A stretch of DNA of 64,000 nucleotides from Planctomycetota bacterium (GTDB taxonomy: Bacteria > Planctomycetota > Phycisphaerae > Sedimentisphaerales > Anaerobacaceae): assembly GCA_019456145.1 (NCBI GenBank), contig VRUL01000005.1, forward strand, positions 149,449-213,448, read 5' to 3'. The position numbers and the translations under genes are program-made. The notes beneath the pieces are model-generated. The model did not search any database, was not told the origin of the DNA, and worked only from the letters and a program-made list of their open reading frames with translations. Of this stretch, positions 42,266 through 49,961 are shown one piece after another (position 1 is the stretch's first letter; every line of letters starts with the position of its first letter).

Positions 42266-42312
42266 TTACTGTGAAAAGGAAGTTTACTTATTTTTTTTAT
42301 AGGGGATTACTT

Positions 42313-42582
42313 ATGAAGGCGTTAAAAGCAATTAAGCGAAATTTGGTCAAGATTACGGGCAGTGTTTTATCTGTAGTTCTAGGATTAACGATTTTGAGTA
42401 ATGCGTCTGCCTTGGCTAGTTCTGCAAAAACGGATGTACCTAAGCTAACACGCCCAACAACAAAATTAGTACTTACAATGTCCAACGATGACCAAGATAT
42501 AACTACGAATGGTAATTTGGCCCACGCTTCACACGTTTCGCACTCTTCTCACTCTTCTCACTGTTCTCATCACTCAGGATAG
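42313..42582 (+). CDS. hxsA: His-Xaa-Ser repeat precursor peptide HxsA
   Basis: 89 residues. A basic N-terminus and hydrophobic segment (about 12-37, 'GSVLSVVLGLTILSNASALAS') form a signal-peptide-like leader, which suggests export. A linker follows, and then six uninterrupted H-x-S triplets at 71-88 (HAS, HVS, HSS, HSS, HCS, HHS) and a final Gly. Triplet 5 carries a Cys and triplet 6 a second His. This is the defining precursor of HXS systems, the presumed substrate of HxsB and HxsC. It has its own consensus promoter, so it can be made in excess over the maturases. Confidence 0.92.
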   Translation: MKALKAIKRNLVKITGSVLSVVLGLTILSNASALASSAKTDVPKLTRPTTKLVLTMSNDDQDITTNGNLAHASHVSHSSHSSHCSHHSG

Positions 42583-42800
42583 AGTATTGGCGAAAAGACG
42601 AGCGAAACAAATGGAGTAAGACCACCCGACGCGGCTTTCCGAGCAGGTTTCACTTCCTTTCGATTTTACTCAGGGTAAACTCCCAAGTTCAGGATAAACT
42701 CAAGAGCGTATTTCAGCAGGTCTCACTTCGGCAAGCTCAGTGTAAACACACTTAGTGAGTCCTTTGATTAAGTCTTGTTTCTTTGCATTTGAGAAGGCAA

Positions 42801-42822
42801 CCCCTAAGTTAAAACTTGGGGG
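42801..42822. repeat. Strong hairpin after hxsA
   Basis: CCCCTAAGTT / AACTTGGGGG, 10 pairs (one G-T) around AA, 219 bp after the hxsA stop. No U-tract follows directly, so it is more repeat than classic terminator. Confidence 0.6.
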
Positions 42823-43293
42823 CTAAACAAAATTGAGATTCTTCGCTTCACTTCGTTGCGCTCAGAATGACAAAAACCTTCGTGCAGCTTGATGTTTATT
42901 TTGAAAAGGCTCTTTATAAAGCAATGGAGGGTTACCATGTTGGTGTAAGCGATTTTTGAGATCGGTGGTTATTCCCGTGTAAAACTTTTCCTTTTGCTTA
43001 ATAATATAAAGATGCCACATAAAGCGAAGCTTTTGATTTTCCTATCTCATATTTCGCTGCACTCTTCACGATGTCCACATCACGCATTTAGGGGCAATAA
43101 ATAAACAAAAGAAAGCGAAAGTCAAGAATAATTTGAATTTAGAATTAAGAATTAAGAATTAGGAATTTGTTTAAAAAAGGCGTCTGGATCCCTGGCATAT
43201 AAATGATTAATGATTATTGATGATTGTTGGAGATTGCCGCGTCGGCCTTCGGCCTCCTCGCAATGACATTTTTTAATAGATCCCTCGACTGCG

Positions 43294-43337
43294 CCCCGCA
43301 CCAATTGAGCTTAGGCTTACGCCTAATTGGTGCGGGG
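43294..43337. repeat. Long inverted repeat with 13-bp perfect arms
   Basis: CCCCGCACCAATT ... AATTGGTGCGGGG; the 18-nt interior contains a second inverted repeat TTAGGC / GCCTAA. Flanked by TCGACTGCG and CTGCGCTCGGGATGAC, dispersed-repeat wording. Confidence 0.75.
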
Positions 43338-43502
43338 CTGCGCTCGGGATGACGGAATAAATGATTAATTGATCCCTAAGGGGTGAATTATTGATGATTG
43401 ATTAATTGTTGGGATTGCCACGGTGCGGGAATGACAGCAACCGACGGTGCCTAACAGTATAAAACAAAACAAGAAACCCCTTGCAGTGCAAAGGGCTAAC
43501 AA

Positions 43503-43523
43503 CCCCGCCAACAAGTGGCGGGG
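43503..43523 (-). terminator. GC-rich hairpin downstream of the UroD-like gene
   Basis: CCCCGCCA acaag TGGCGGGG, 67 bp beyond the stop of the minus-strand gene at 43590. On the minus strand it is followed by TTGTTAG, so it may end the 43590-51143 operon. Confidence 0.5.
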
Positions 43524-43589
43524 CTTCCGGAGGTAAAATGTCAACGTTGTTGTATTGTTCGAGAATGACAGCATGGGCTAAAGCCCATC

Positions 43590-44621
43590 CTACCGCATAT
43601 TTATTGCTGACAGAAAGGCCTCGATGTTTTCTGTGGAAACATCGGGGGGCATACCTCCGCCGGCGGAGATGATAAGGCGGCTCTTGTCGGCCACCGAATC
43701 GAGCGCGGCTTTGACGCTGTTTTTCACCTGCTGGGGTGTGCCGGCTGCAAGGACGTCCAGTGTGGGGATGTTGCCGAGCAAAGTGACGCGGTTTGCCGTC
43801 AATTTCTTCATCTCGGCCAGGGTGTGGTCGGAGCTGAAGTTGAACAGATTCACGCCGATTTGAGGAAGATACGGGGCACAAACGAGGCCGCCGGCGTCAT
43901 TGTGGAAGAATTTAACGGCAACATCAAGCGACTGAAAAATGCGGGTCAAATAAGGCAGAACGAATTGCTTGAAATCAGTTTCCCCAAGAAAGCCGACTAT
44001 GTCATCGAGGATTAATATCCCGTCAATCGATGGGAAAGTCTGGGCCTGGACTTTGAGCCAATCAATAAGAAAATCGGTAACGGTCTCCAGCAGCTTATGG
44101 GCCCCATCAGGATTGGTCCGGAAAGCAACGAGGAATTCGGTAGTGTCTGAAAGGAATGTGGCGATGTTCAAAGGCCCGCGCGAGACAGCAAACTTAATAT
44201 CGTGACCTTCGGTCTCGATTTGACTCTGATAGCGTTTGAGGCGGTTGAGGACAAATGGCAGCAGACCGTCGGTTTTGGGATTTGGCTTGCTGAGCGTATG
44301 TACCTGCTGAATGTCGGTAATGATTTTTTCGGCGAAAGGGGGGGCGTCTTGCGACCAGCGAGATTTTGAGCCAAAGGCGGACGGCTCCGTGCACATGCCA
44401 AATTCAGACCAGAATCCCGGTAGAAACATTACATCCGGGAAATGCTGGACGACCTTCAGGTTGCATTCGAACCACATCTGCTCGCTGGAGAAGTAGTCGA
44501 GGATGGACATGCCCGCCCAGCCCGGAAGCCAGGGGCTGTCGATGATAAATCCCACCGGCAGCGGCTCAACCAATTCACCGTTTATAACTGCCAGCAGTTT
44601 ATTCCATTGGTCGCCCGTCAT
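43590..44621 (-). CDS. Uroporphyrinogen decarboxylase-like (MtaA/CmuA-type) protein
   Basis: 343 residues from ATG 44621, which overlaps the transporter stop as ATGA; the longer frame up to 45017 runs through the transporter gene. It has the UroD-barrel features 'LLAVINGELVEPLPVGFIIDSPWLPGWAG', 'VSRGPLNIATFLSDTTEFL', 'IDWLKVQAQTFPSIDGILILDDIVGFLG', 'VKFFHNDAGG', and the late 'RLIISAGGGMPPDVSTENIEAFL' that corresponds to the CmuA/MtaA metal-site region. Such proteins are methyltransferase-like enzymes of unknown substrates in sugar loci. A second homologue lies at 46378. Confidence 0.83.
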   Translation of the reverse strand: MTGDQWNKLLAVINGELVEPLPVGFIIDSPWLPGWAGMSILDYFSSEQMWFECNLKVVQHFPDVMFLPGFWSEFGMCTEPSAFGSKSRWSQDAPPFAEKIITDIQQVHTLSKPNPKTDGLLPFVLNRLKRYQSQIETEGHDIKFAVSRGPLNIATFLSDTTEFLVAFRTNPDGAHKLLETVTDFLIDWLKVQAQTFPSIDGILILDDIVGFLGETDFKQFVLPYLTRIFQSLDVAVKFFHNDAGGLVCAPYLPQIGVNLFNFSSDHTLAEMKKLTANRVTLLGNIPTLDVLAAGTPQQVKNSVKAALDSVADKSRLIISAGGGMPPDVSTENIEAFLSAINMR

Positions 44622-46354
44622 GCTGTCAATCGCTTTGGACGGAGGAAATGCACCACAACGCACAGGATGATAAAGCCGACCAGCAGTCCGATGCCGAGCC
44701 ACTGCAGCTTCGACCAGAGACTCCAGACGCATCCTAATGATGCGGCGCCCGCTGCCAGTGCCATAAGGACATTCCAGAGGATGCGTTTGACCCCAATAGG
44801 CATATTCTCGCCGAGGAAACTCTTCTGGTTCATCAGCAGGAAGAACGCGAAGTATGCTATGGGCAGCAGAACCATAGCAAAGACGGACGTCGGTATCGCA
44901 AGCCAGGGTGCAGCATCTTTCCAGAAAAACGGCCCGAGCGCTCCGACCGAAACCATCAGGCAGCCGATTTTCTGTGTCCAGCCCCTCGGCGGCCTGCCCA
45001 AAAGCTCGCAGAAACACAGACCGTTGATTGTCATCAGCATCGTGGCGGCGCTCATCGCCATACCAATAACGCCGAAGCCGAATACGTACTGAGCATAAAC
45101 AGGACCTATGAGCGGCGCAAGTGTGTAGGCCAGGTTGGAGGCGTCGCGCTTGACCAACATCGCTGCCATTCTCTTGTCTGCCCAGGGCAGAGCATCGGCG
45201 GCGACATTGATCCCTTTTGGCGTGAGCTTGGCGTAGGCTTCGTCGCCGATTTCGTGCTTGACCCTGCTCTTGAGGAGCCCGTAGTAGGGACCTACGAGGT
45301 TTGGTGCAGGTTCAGCGGTAATCTGACCGCCCGGCTCGTCACTGACAAAGCCTTCTGCCGGCTTGCCGTGGAACTGGCTGCTCGAAGCGATAACCAAGCA
45401 GCCCGTCGCAATGATAAACGGAATGAACAAACCGGTCGAAAGGTCAAAGATGGCAAGTCCACGGAAGTATTTGTCCCAGCCCTTGCGCAGCATCGAGTAA
45501 GGCAGAAGGAACGTCATGTTAATGCCTACCGCTGTTGCGGCGGAGCTTATCATAACGTCACGCTGCTGACCAACAATCATGTTGGTCCAGAAGGGCTGGA
45601 ACTGTTCGGTTACCTTTCGTATGTGAGGCATTATTATTTCGGTTGGTTTCGTGAACAGATTCAGGTCGGGAATCAGACCGCCGAGAATTTCACTCCAGAC
45701 AATCTTGCCTTCGATGCTGAGCTTGATGACAACGCCGAGGAAGCACAGTACTATCATACTGACGATTATCTTAACCAGTATCTCGAATACCTTGACGCCC
45801 CTGCCGCCGGCGCTGTAGGTCATAGTAACAGTCAGGCAAATTGCCAGAAAAATAGCACCGGCAATCATTTTACTGGGTACTTCCGGCATTACCGCCGAGC
45901 CGAGGAGCCCGGGCAGGATGTTCTGCCGCAGTGCGACGGTCCCGAGAGCGAACTGAGGCAGCGACCAGACGAGGTTTGCCATCATCGAGGCAATCAGCCA
46001 GCCCCAGCCGAGGATGGGACTGACGTGCTCGTTGATACCACGCAGCGGTCGCTCGCCCGTCGAAAGTGTTACATACGCAATGGCGCTTAGCATAATGATA
46101 CCCAATATCATAGCCAACGGCTGAAGCCACATACAACCAAAGCCCACCAGCACGCCGAGATACAGACTCGACGACAGCGAGCCACCACCAAGGGTGATTC
46201 CACTTTGCAGCCAGCCGGGGCCCGATAACTTCATATAAACCTTTAAAAGCGATCCTTTGCCTTTTTTTTGCGCATCCAATATCAATTGGCGGTCCTTTTC
46301 GATGCGCGGATTCATGTGCATCACTTGCTGCTGTGTTTCGCCGTTTCCAGCCAT
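44618..46354 (-). CDS. Nramp-like divalent metal/solute transporter
   Basis: 578 residues with about 11-12 hydrophobic helices. Helix 1 carries 'LSGPGWLQSGITLGGGSLSSSLYLG', the Nramp helix-1 block, although the metal-binding DPGN of classic Nramp is absent (GGGS there). A soluble loop of about 90 residues is inserted around 345-430. The start has a good AGGAG site. It lies between two UroD-like genes with ATGA coupling to the downstream one, so its cargo probably relates to that pathway rather than to manganese. Transporter class fairly sure; substrate not. Confidence 0.78.
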   Translation of the reverse strand: MAGNGETQQQVMHMNPRIEKDRQLILDAQKKGKGSLLKVYMKLSGPGWLQSGITLGGGSLSSSLYLGVLVGFGCMWLQPLAMILGIIMLSAIAYVTLSTGERPLRGINEHVSPILGWGWLIASMMANLVWSLPQFALGTVALRQNILPGLLGSAVMPEVPSKMIAGAIFLAICLTVTMTYSAGGRGVKVFEILVKIIVSMIVLCFLGVVIKLSIEGKIVWSEILGGLIPDLNLFTKPTEIIMPHIRKVTEQFQPFWTNMIVGQQRDVMISSAATAVGINMTFLLPYSMLRKGWDKYFRGLAIFDLSTGLFIPFIIATGCLVIASSSQFHGKPAEGFVSDEPGGQITAEPAPNLVGPYYGLLKSRVKHEIGDEAYAKLTPKGINVAADALPWADKRMAAMLVKRDASNLAYTLAPLIGPVYAQYVFGFGVIGMAMSAATMLMTINGLCFCELLGRPPRGWTQKIGCLMVSVGALGPFFWKDAAPWLAIPTSVFAMVLLPIAYFAFFLLMNQKSFLGENMPIGVKRILWNVLMALAAGAASLGCVWSLWSKLQWLGIGLLVGFIILCVVVHFLRPKRLTA

Positions 46355-46377
46355 GTTTTAGTCTCCTGTCTAACGCT

Positions 46378-47349
46378 TTATAGGACGTTCCTGGACAAAA
46401 TATATTCTCGTGTTTTCAAAACGACTTCCGGGTTTGTTTCAAACGGCAGGCAGCCTGTACCTATACAAACCTTCTCCCTATTATTTGCGAGTTGCAATAC
46501 TCTGTCAACTTCCTTTTTAACAGCTTCAAGATTTCCTGATGTCATTGGTCTTGGGTCCATATTGATTCTGACCATCACTTCAGGATGTGATTTCATCTTT
46601 TCCATAAACATTTTCTGGTCTGTCCCCACAGGGCAGCAAACGTATCCTGTTCCTGTTTCCAGAATTGCCTCAAGAATTGGAGTGGTGTTGCCACCCATAA
46701 CACACGGGACAGGATGACCGACAACAGCCGCTGCTTTTTCGATAATAGATACCAGAGCGCCAAGCTCGATACTTCTGAAATCTTGTGGAGACATCAATGG
46801 AGGTACCGCGGCTGATTCAAAAAAGGCAATGTCCAAACCGTGACGGACGATTTCTCTGCAAAACTCTACTTGCCCAGTCACAAGATGGCAGAGAGCCTCG
46901 ACGACTGAATCCGGATTACTCGCAATCTCGCAGAGCAGGTTCTCAAATCCCATCAAGTTGGTTGCTATAGAGAAGGGGCCGGCCACAGGTAGTCTCACAT
47001 CCGCCTCTGGGCATTGATTTGAAACTCGTTTGGCGGCTTCGATAGCCATCGGGATGCGGCCGTCGGTTTGCGGATTAAACGGCTCAAGGTTTATCAATTC
47101 TTTTGTCGTTGAGTATGGATGTTTGTGAATCGCGGGAATCCCATTGCCGCTTGGTTTTTCTACAGTTGCGCCGTATGCTTCGGCTTCAAGATTATAAATG
47201 TCTATCCCAACCACGACAGGGGCATGATTATAGAGATTAAATGCTTCTATGTTACCTTGAGCCAAGAGGTCCCCACTTCGCGATACTTCCCAGGGGCTTT
47301 TGCCGATTACCTTGGCCGCGTGTTCATATACCGAGGGTGAGAACTGCAT
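46378..47349 (-). CDS. Uroporphyrinogen decarboxylase family protein (MtaA/CmuA-like)
   Basis: 323 residues, a complete UroD-type barrel: 'LYNHAPVVVGIDIYNLEAEAYG', 'RLPVAGPFSIATNLMGFENLL', 'IAFFESAAVPPLMSPQDF', 'PVPCVMGGNTTPILEAIL' with the HxCxN-like metal site reduced to VMGGN, and 'CIGTGCLPFETNP' with a Cys corresponding to the zinc Cys of MtaA/CmuA. It is likely a methyl-transfer or decarboxylation enzyme in a catabolic pathway, not haem synthesis. Only remotely similar to the 43590 homologue, so they are not a recent duplication. Confidence 0.85.
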   Translation of the reverse strand: MQFSPSVYEHAAKVIGKSPWEVSRSGDLLAQGNIEAFNLYNHAPVVVGIDIYNLEAEAYGATVEKPSGNGIPAIHKHPYSTTKELINLEPFNPQTDGRIPMAIEAAKRVSNQCPEADVRLPVAGPFSIATNLMGFENLLCEIASNPDSVVEALCHLVTGQVEFCREIVRHGLDIAFFESAAVPPLMSPQDFRSIELGALVSIIEKAAAVVGHPVPCVMGGNTTPILEAILETGTGYVCCPVGTDQKMFMEKMKSHPEVMVRINMDPRPMTSGNLEAVKKEVDRVLQLANNREKVCIGTGCLPFETNPEVVLKTREYILSRNVL

Positions 47350-47354
47350 ATTTC

Positions 47355-48233
47355 TTAATTCCTTTTTCTCCGTTTAATTTCTCGAATAATCGCCGCGTTA
47401 TCCAATTCTCCATCGCCTGCTTCGATTGCCTTTTCCAAAGCGTCTAAATGTACCCGCGACAGGGGCAGTTCCTGACCGGCAATTTCGGCGTATTTCAGGA
47501 TAAGGGAAACGTCCTTATGGTGCTGGCGAATCCTGGACTCAGCGGTGAAATCATCGGTGAGCATCTTTTTGCCTTTTGTGTCCATAACAGCCGAGTAAGC
47601 GGGGGTTGCTTTGAGCATTTCAAGGAAGGCCTCCAGTTCGAGGCCCAGATTGGTCGCAAAGACAAGTCCCTCGGCCAGAGCTGCGCGGTTTAATCCGAGG
47701 ATGAGGTTGCTGGCGAGCTTGGCCCTGGAGCCATTGCCGGATGGCCCCAGGTAAAATATCTTTTCTGTAAGAGTCTGGAAGATATCCATACAAGTTTCGA
47801 ACGCTGCCTTTTCGCCGCCAATCATAAAAACGGCTTCTTTGTCCCTGACCTGCCTGCTGGAGCCGGAGATAGTTGAGTCCAGCATGTAAATTTCGCGTTC
47901 CACAAGCCGTTGCGCAAGCGCCACGGTTTTGTCAGGGTCGCCGGTAGTGGTATCGATAATATATTTCGGCGGTGTTTTTGCCTCCAGGATACCAGCCGGG
48001 CCTTCGACAACCTGACGGACAATATCTGTCTTCGGAAGCGAAAGGACGACGCGGCCAACTTGTTGGGCGACCTCAACCGGGCTGTTGACAGCTTTTCCGC
48101 CCAACTCTTCCAGATGCGTGCGCTTTGCTGAATCGATATCGAAGCCGACGACATAAAAATCGCCTGCTAACAGACGCTCTGCTATCGCCGTCCCGACAAG
48201 GCCCAGGCCAACAAGACCGATCTTATCTTTCAT
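47355..48233 (-). CDS. 3-hydroxyisobutyrate dehydrogenase-family NAD(P)-dependent oxidoreductase
   Basis: 292 residues. Rossmann start 'IGLVGLGLVGTAIAERLL', NAD-preferring 'GFDIDS', catalytic region 'DSTISGSSRQVRDKEAVFMIGG' (family: DAPVSGG) and active-site Lys region 'GNGSRAKLASNLILGLNRAALAE'. The C-terminal helical domain is complete ('FTAESRIRQHHKDVSLIL', with Arg/His in place of F..LM.KD). It oxidises or reduces a beta-hydroxyacid such as tartronate semialdehyde or a sugar acid. It lies in the operon between the UroD-like and symporter genes. Confidence 0.88.
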   Translation of the reverse strand: MKDKIGLVGLGLVGTAIAERLLAGDFYVVGFDIDSAKRTHLEELGGKAVNSPVEVAQQVGRVVLSLPKTDIVRQVVEGPAGILEAKTPPKYIIDTTTGDPDKTVALAQRLVEREIYMLDSTISGSSRQVRDKEAVFMIGGEKAAFETCMDIFQTLTEKIFYLGPSGNGSRAKLASNLILGLNRAALAEGLVFATNLGLELEAFLEMLKATPAYSAVMDTKGKKMLTDDFTAESRIRQHHKDVSLILKYAEIAGQELPLSRVHLDALEKAIEAGDGELDNAAIIREIKRRKRN

Positions 48234-48243
48234 GCTTTCTCTC

Positions 48244-49914
48244 TTAGAGGTTTAATATCGCCAACATAACCAGGATGCAGACTAAGCAGATTCCAAGTGC
48301 TACCCAAAACCCCACCCAGGACTGACGAGATGGTTTGACTATAAAAAGCCCGCCGGCAGTAAGCCAGCGTTTGGCTTGGGGCACAACTTCGTCGAGGGGC
48401 AAATCGAGTTTCTCTTCCTGGCCGATAGGAACATAAATCTTCTTGAAAAATTTCTCGATTTTCTCAGGTTCAGGAGGTTGGGTGAGCAAACTGCCGACCA
48501 CGCCACCCAGCAAGCCCGCAAGTATCGGGGCGCCGATTGTGATTGCACGTATATCAGACGTGTACTCAATCACGTATCGAGTCAGGATAAATGTTACTAC
48601 GGCTGAAATGGTGCTGCTGAACATCCCCGTCGTGTTCATTCGTCGCCAGAGGAGGCCCATCGCAGTGGAAATACCCACAAGGCTCAAAATATTGAAATAA
48701 TCAAGGATCACTTTGACGAGACTGCTGCGCATCAGAATTGCTCCCGCAAGTGATAGAAGGGCGATGACAATGCCTACCATCCGGGTTACATGCACGAGCT
48801 GTTTCTCTTCTGCCTTCGGATTTACATAAACTCGGTAGATATTCTGAGAAAAAAGTCCCGCCACCGTTACCTGGACGGCGTCGCCGGATGACATAGCCGC
48901 TGCCATAACGCACGCGAGCATCACGCCCTGGAGCACAGGCCCCAATAGATGGCTGATTGCATCGCCGAAGGCGGCATCCTTATGGATTTCCGAGCCTGAA
49001 TTGATCAGATATGCCAGCCAGCACAATCCAAGCACACACCAGCCTATGGTACAGATACGCTTGAGCACGTTGCCGTAGGTAAAGCCGACCCGTCCCTCCC
49101 ATTCGGTCCGGCCTGCTGCACAGACGCTCATAAGATGCGGAAAGGCCAGCGCGGTCAGCGGGGCGTTAATACACAGCAACAGCACTGTCAGCAGACTAAA
49201 TCTCTTAGGGTCGAACAAGCCCAGGTAATTGGCGCCTTGTGCTCCTAATGTCGCACGCATCCCGGCAAGGCCGCCGACCTGTTCGAGGCCGAGTGCCGCA
49301 GGAATCGCAATGAACGACAACGCGATAATCATCAGGCCCTGAATCATGTCCGTGCGTATCGCCGCGATTATCCCACCCCAGTAGCTGTAGATTATAAACA
49401 CCGCCGTGCTGACGAACAGGATACCGAAGAACCAAATTTCGCTGTCCTGCGTCGCAGCCTTGCCCATCATCCCCTGTACCGTGCGCGTCGTCGCAAGCAG
49501 AACGCCCGCCAGAAAAACGATCATTCCCACCGACGCGACGATAATGTATAGCACACTGGCCGACCTGCCGAAACGCTCTCGGAAGAGGTCGGCCATCGTC
49601 AGGCACCGCATCCGCCGAATTATCGGTGCGATGAGCCAGTAGAAAGGCGTACCGAACATCCACATCCAGGAGACCCAGATGCTGGATGCCCCGCTTACAA
49701 CGCCCTCGCTCATTACGCCCGCCACGTTGCCCGGATGAGTGCCGGCGCCGAAGGCGTGCATTATCATCATAGGCGTGCCGAACTGCCGATTACCCAATAG
49801 ATACCCCTCCTGGCTTCCTATACCCCGTTTGCTCCACCAGCCCATCAGGAGCATTCCAGTGAAGTATAATACCAGTATAATCCAAATCGCGTAATGTAAT
49901 CCGAGAAATTCCAT
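48244..49914 (-). CDS. Sodium:solute symporter (SSS family)
   Basis: 556 residues with about 13 hydrophobic helices. 'GMLLMGWWSKRGIGSQEGYLLGNRQFGT' near the N-terminus, then 'AFGAGTHPGNVAGVMSEGVVSGASSIWVSW', 'YSYWGGIIAAIRTDMIQGLMI', and 'LACVMAAAMSSGDAVQVTVAGLFSQNIYR' (sodium-site helix with the paired Ser) match SSS transporters. A cytoplasmic segment near 470-515 precedes the last helix. GGGAG precedes the start. It takes up the sugar or sugar acid catabolised by its operon. Confidence 0.9.
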   Translation of the reverse strand: MEFLGLHYAIWIILVLYFTGMLLMGWWSKRGIGSQEGYLLGNRQFGTPMMIMHAFGAGTHPGNVAGVMSEGVVSGASSIWVSWMWMFGTPFYWLIAPIIRRMRCLTMADLFRERFGRSASVLYIIVASVGMIVFLAGVLLATTRTVQGMMGKAATQDSEIWFFGILFVSTAVFIIYSYWGGIIAAIRTDMIQGLMIIALSFIAIPAALGLEQVGGLAGMRATLGAQGANYLGLFDPKRFSLLTVLLLCINAPLTALAFPHLMSVCAAGRTEWEGRVGFTYGNVLKRICTIGWCVLGLCWLAYLINSGSEIHKDAAFGDAISHLLGPVLQGVMLACVMAAAMSSGDAVQVTVAGLFSQNIYRVYVNPKAEEKQLVHVTRMVGIVIALLSLAGAILMRSSLVKVILDYFNILSLVGISTAMGLLWRRMNTTGMFSSTISAVVTFILTRYVIEYTSDIRAITIGAPILAGLLGGVVGSLLTQPPEPEKIEKFFKKIYVPIGQEEKLDLPLDEVVPQAKRWLTAGGLFIVKPSRQSWVGFWVALGICLVCILVMLAILNL

Positions 49915-49961
49915 AGCTGCTCCCTAACGGTTGAGACTGAATATGCCCGGCTTGGCGGACG

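Larger units (their letters stand above)
42583..43589. other. 1-kb non-coding region after hxsA, with dispersed-repeat fragments
   Basis: No coding sequence recognised. Visible are 'CGCTTCACTTCGTTGCGCTCAGAATGAC'-like and 'GCGTCGGCCTTCGGCCTCCTCGCAATGAC'-like phrases (42840-42875, 43233-43268), common dispersed repeats of environmental genomes, two TGATTAATGATTATTGATGATTG-type tracts (43203-43228, 43360-43408) and three strong hairpins listed separately. Confidence 0.65.

Noticed and set aside
42271..42312. GTG start 14 codons upstream for HxsA
   Set aside because: It coincides with the predicted transcription start of a consensus promoter, so it could not be translated from that transcript; ATG 42313 has a good ribosome-binding site.
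44621..45017. N-terminal extension of the UroD-like protein
   Set aside because: This part overlaps the transporter coding sequence and has no UroD features; the ATGA start at 44621 explains the gene fully.
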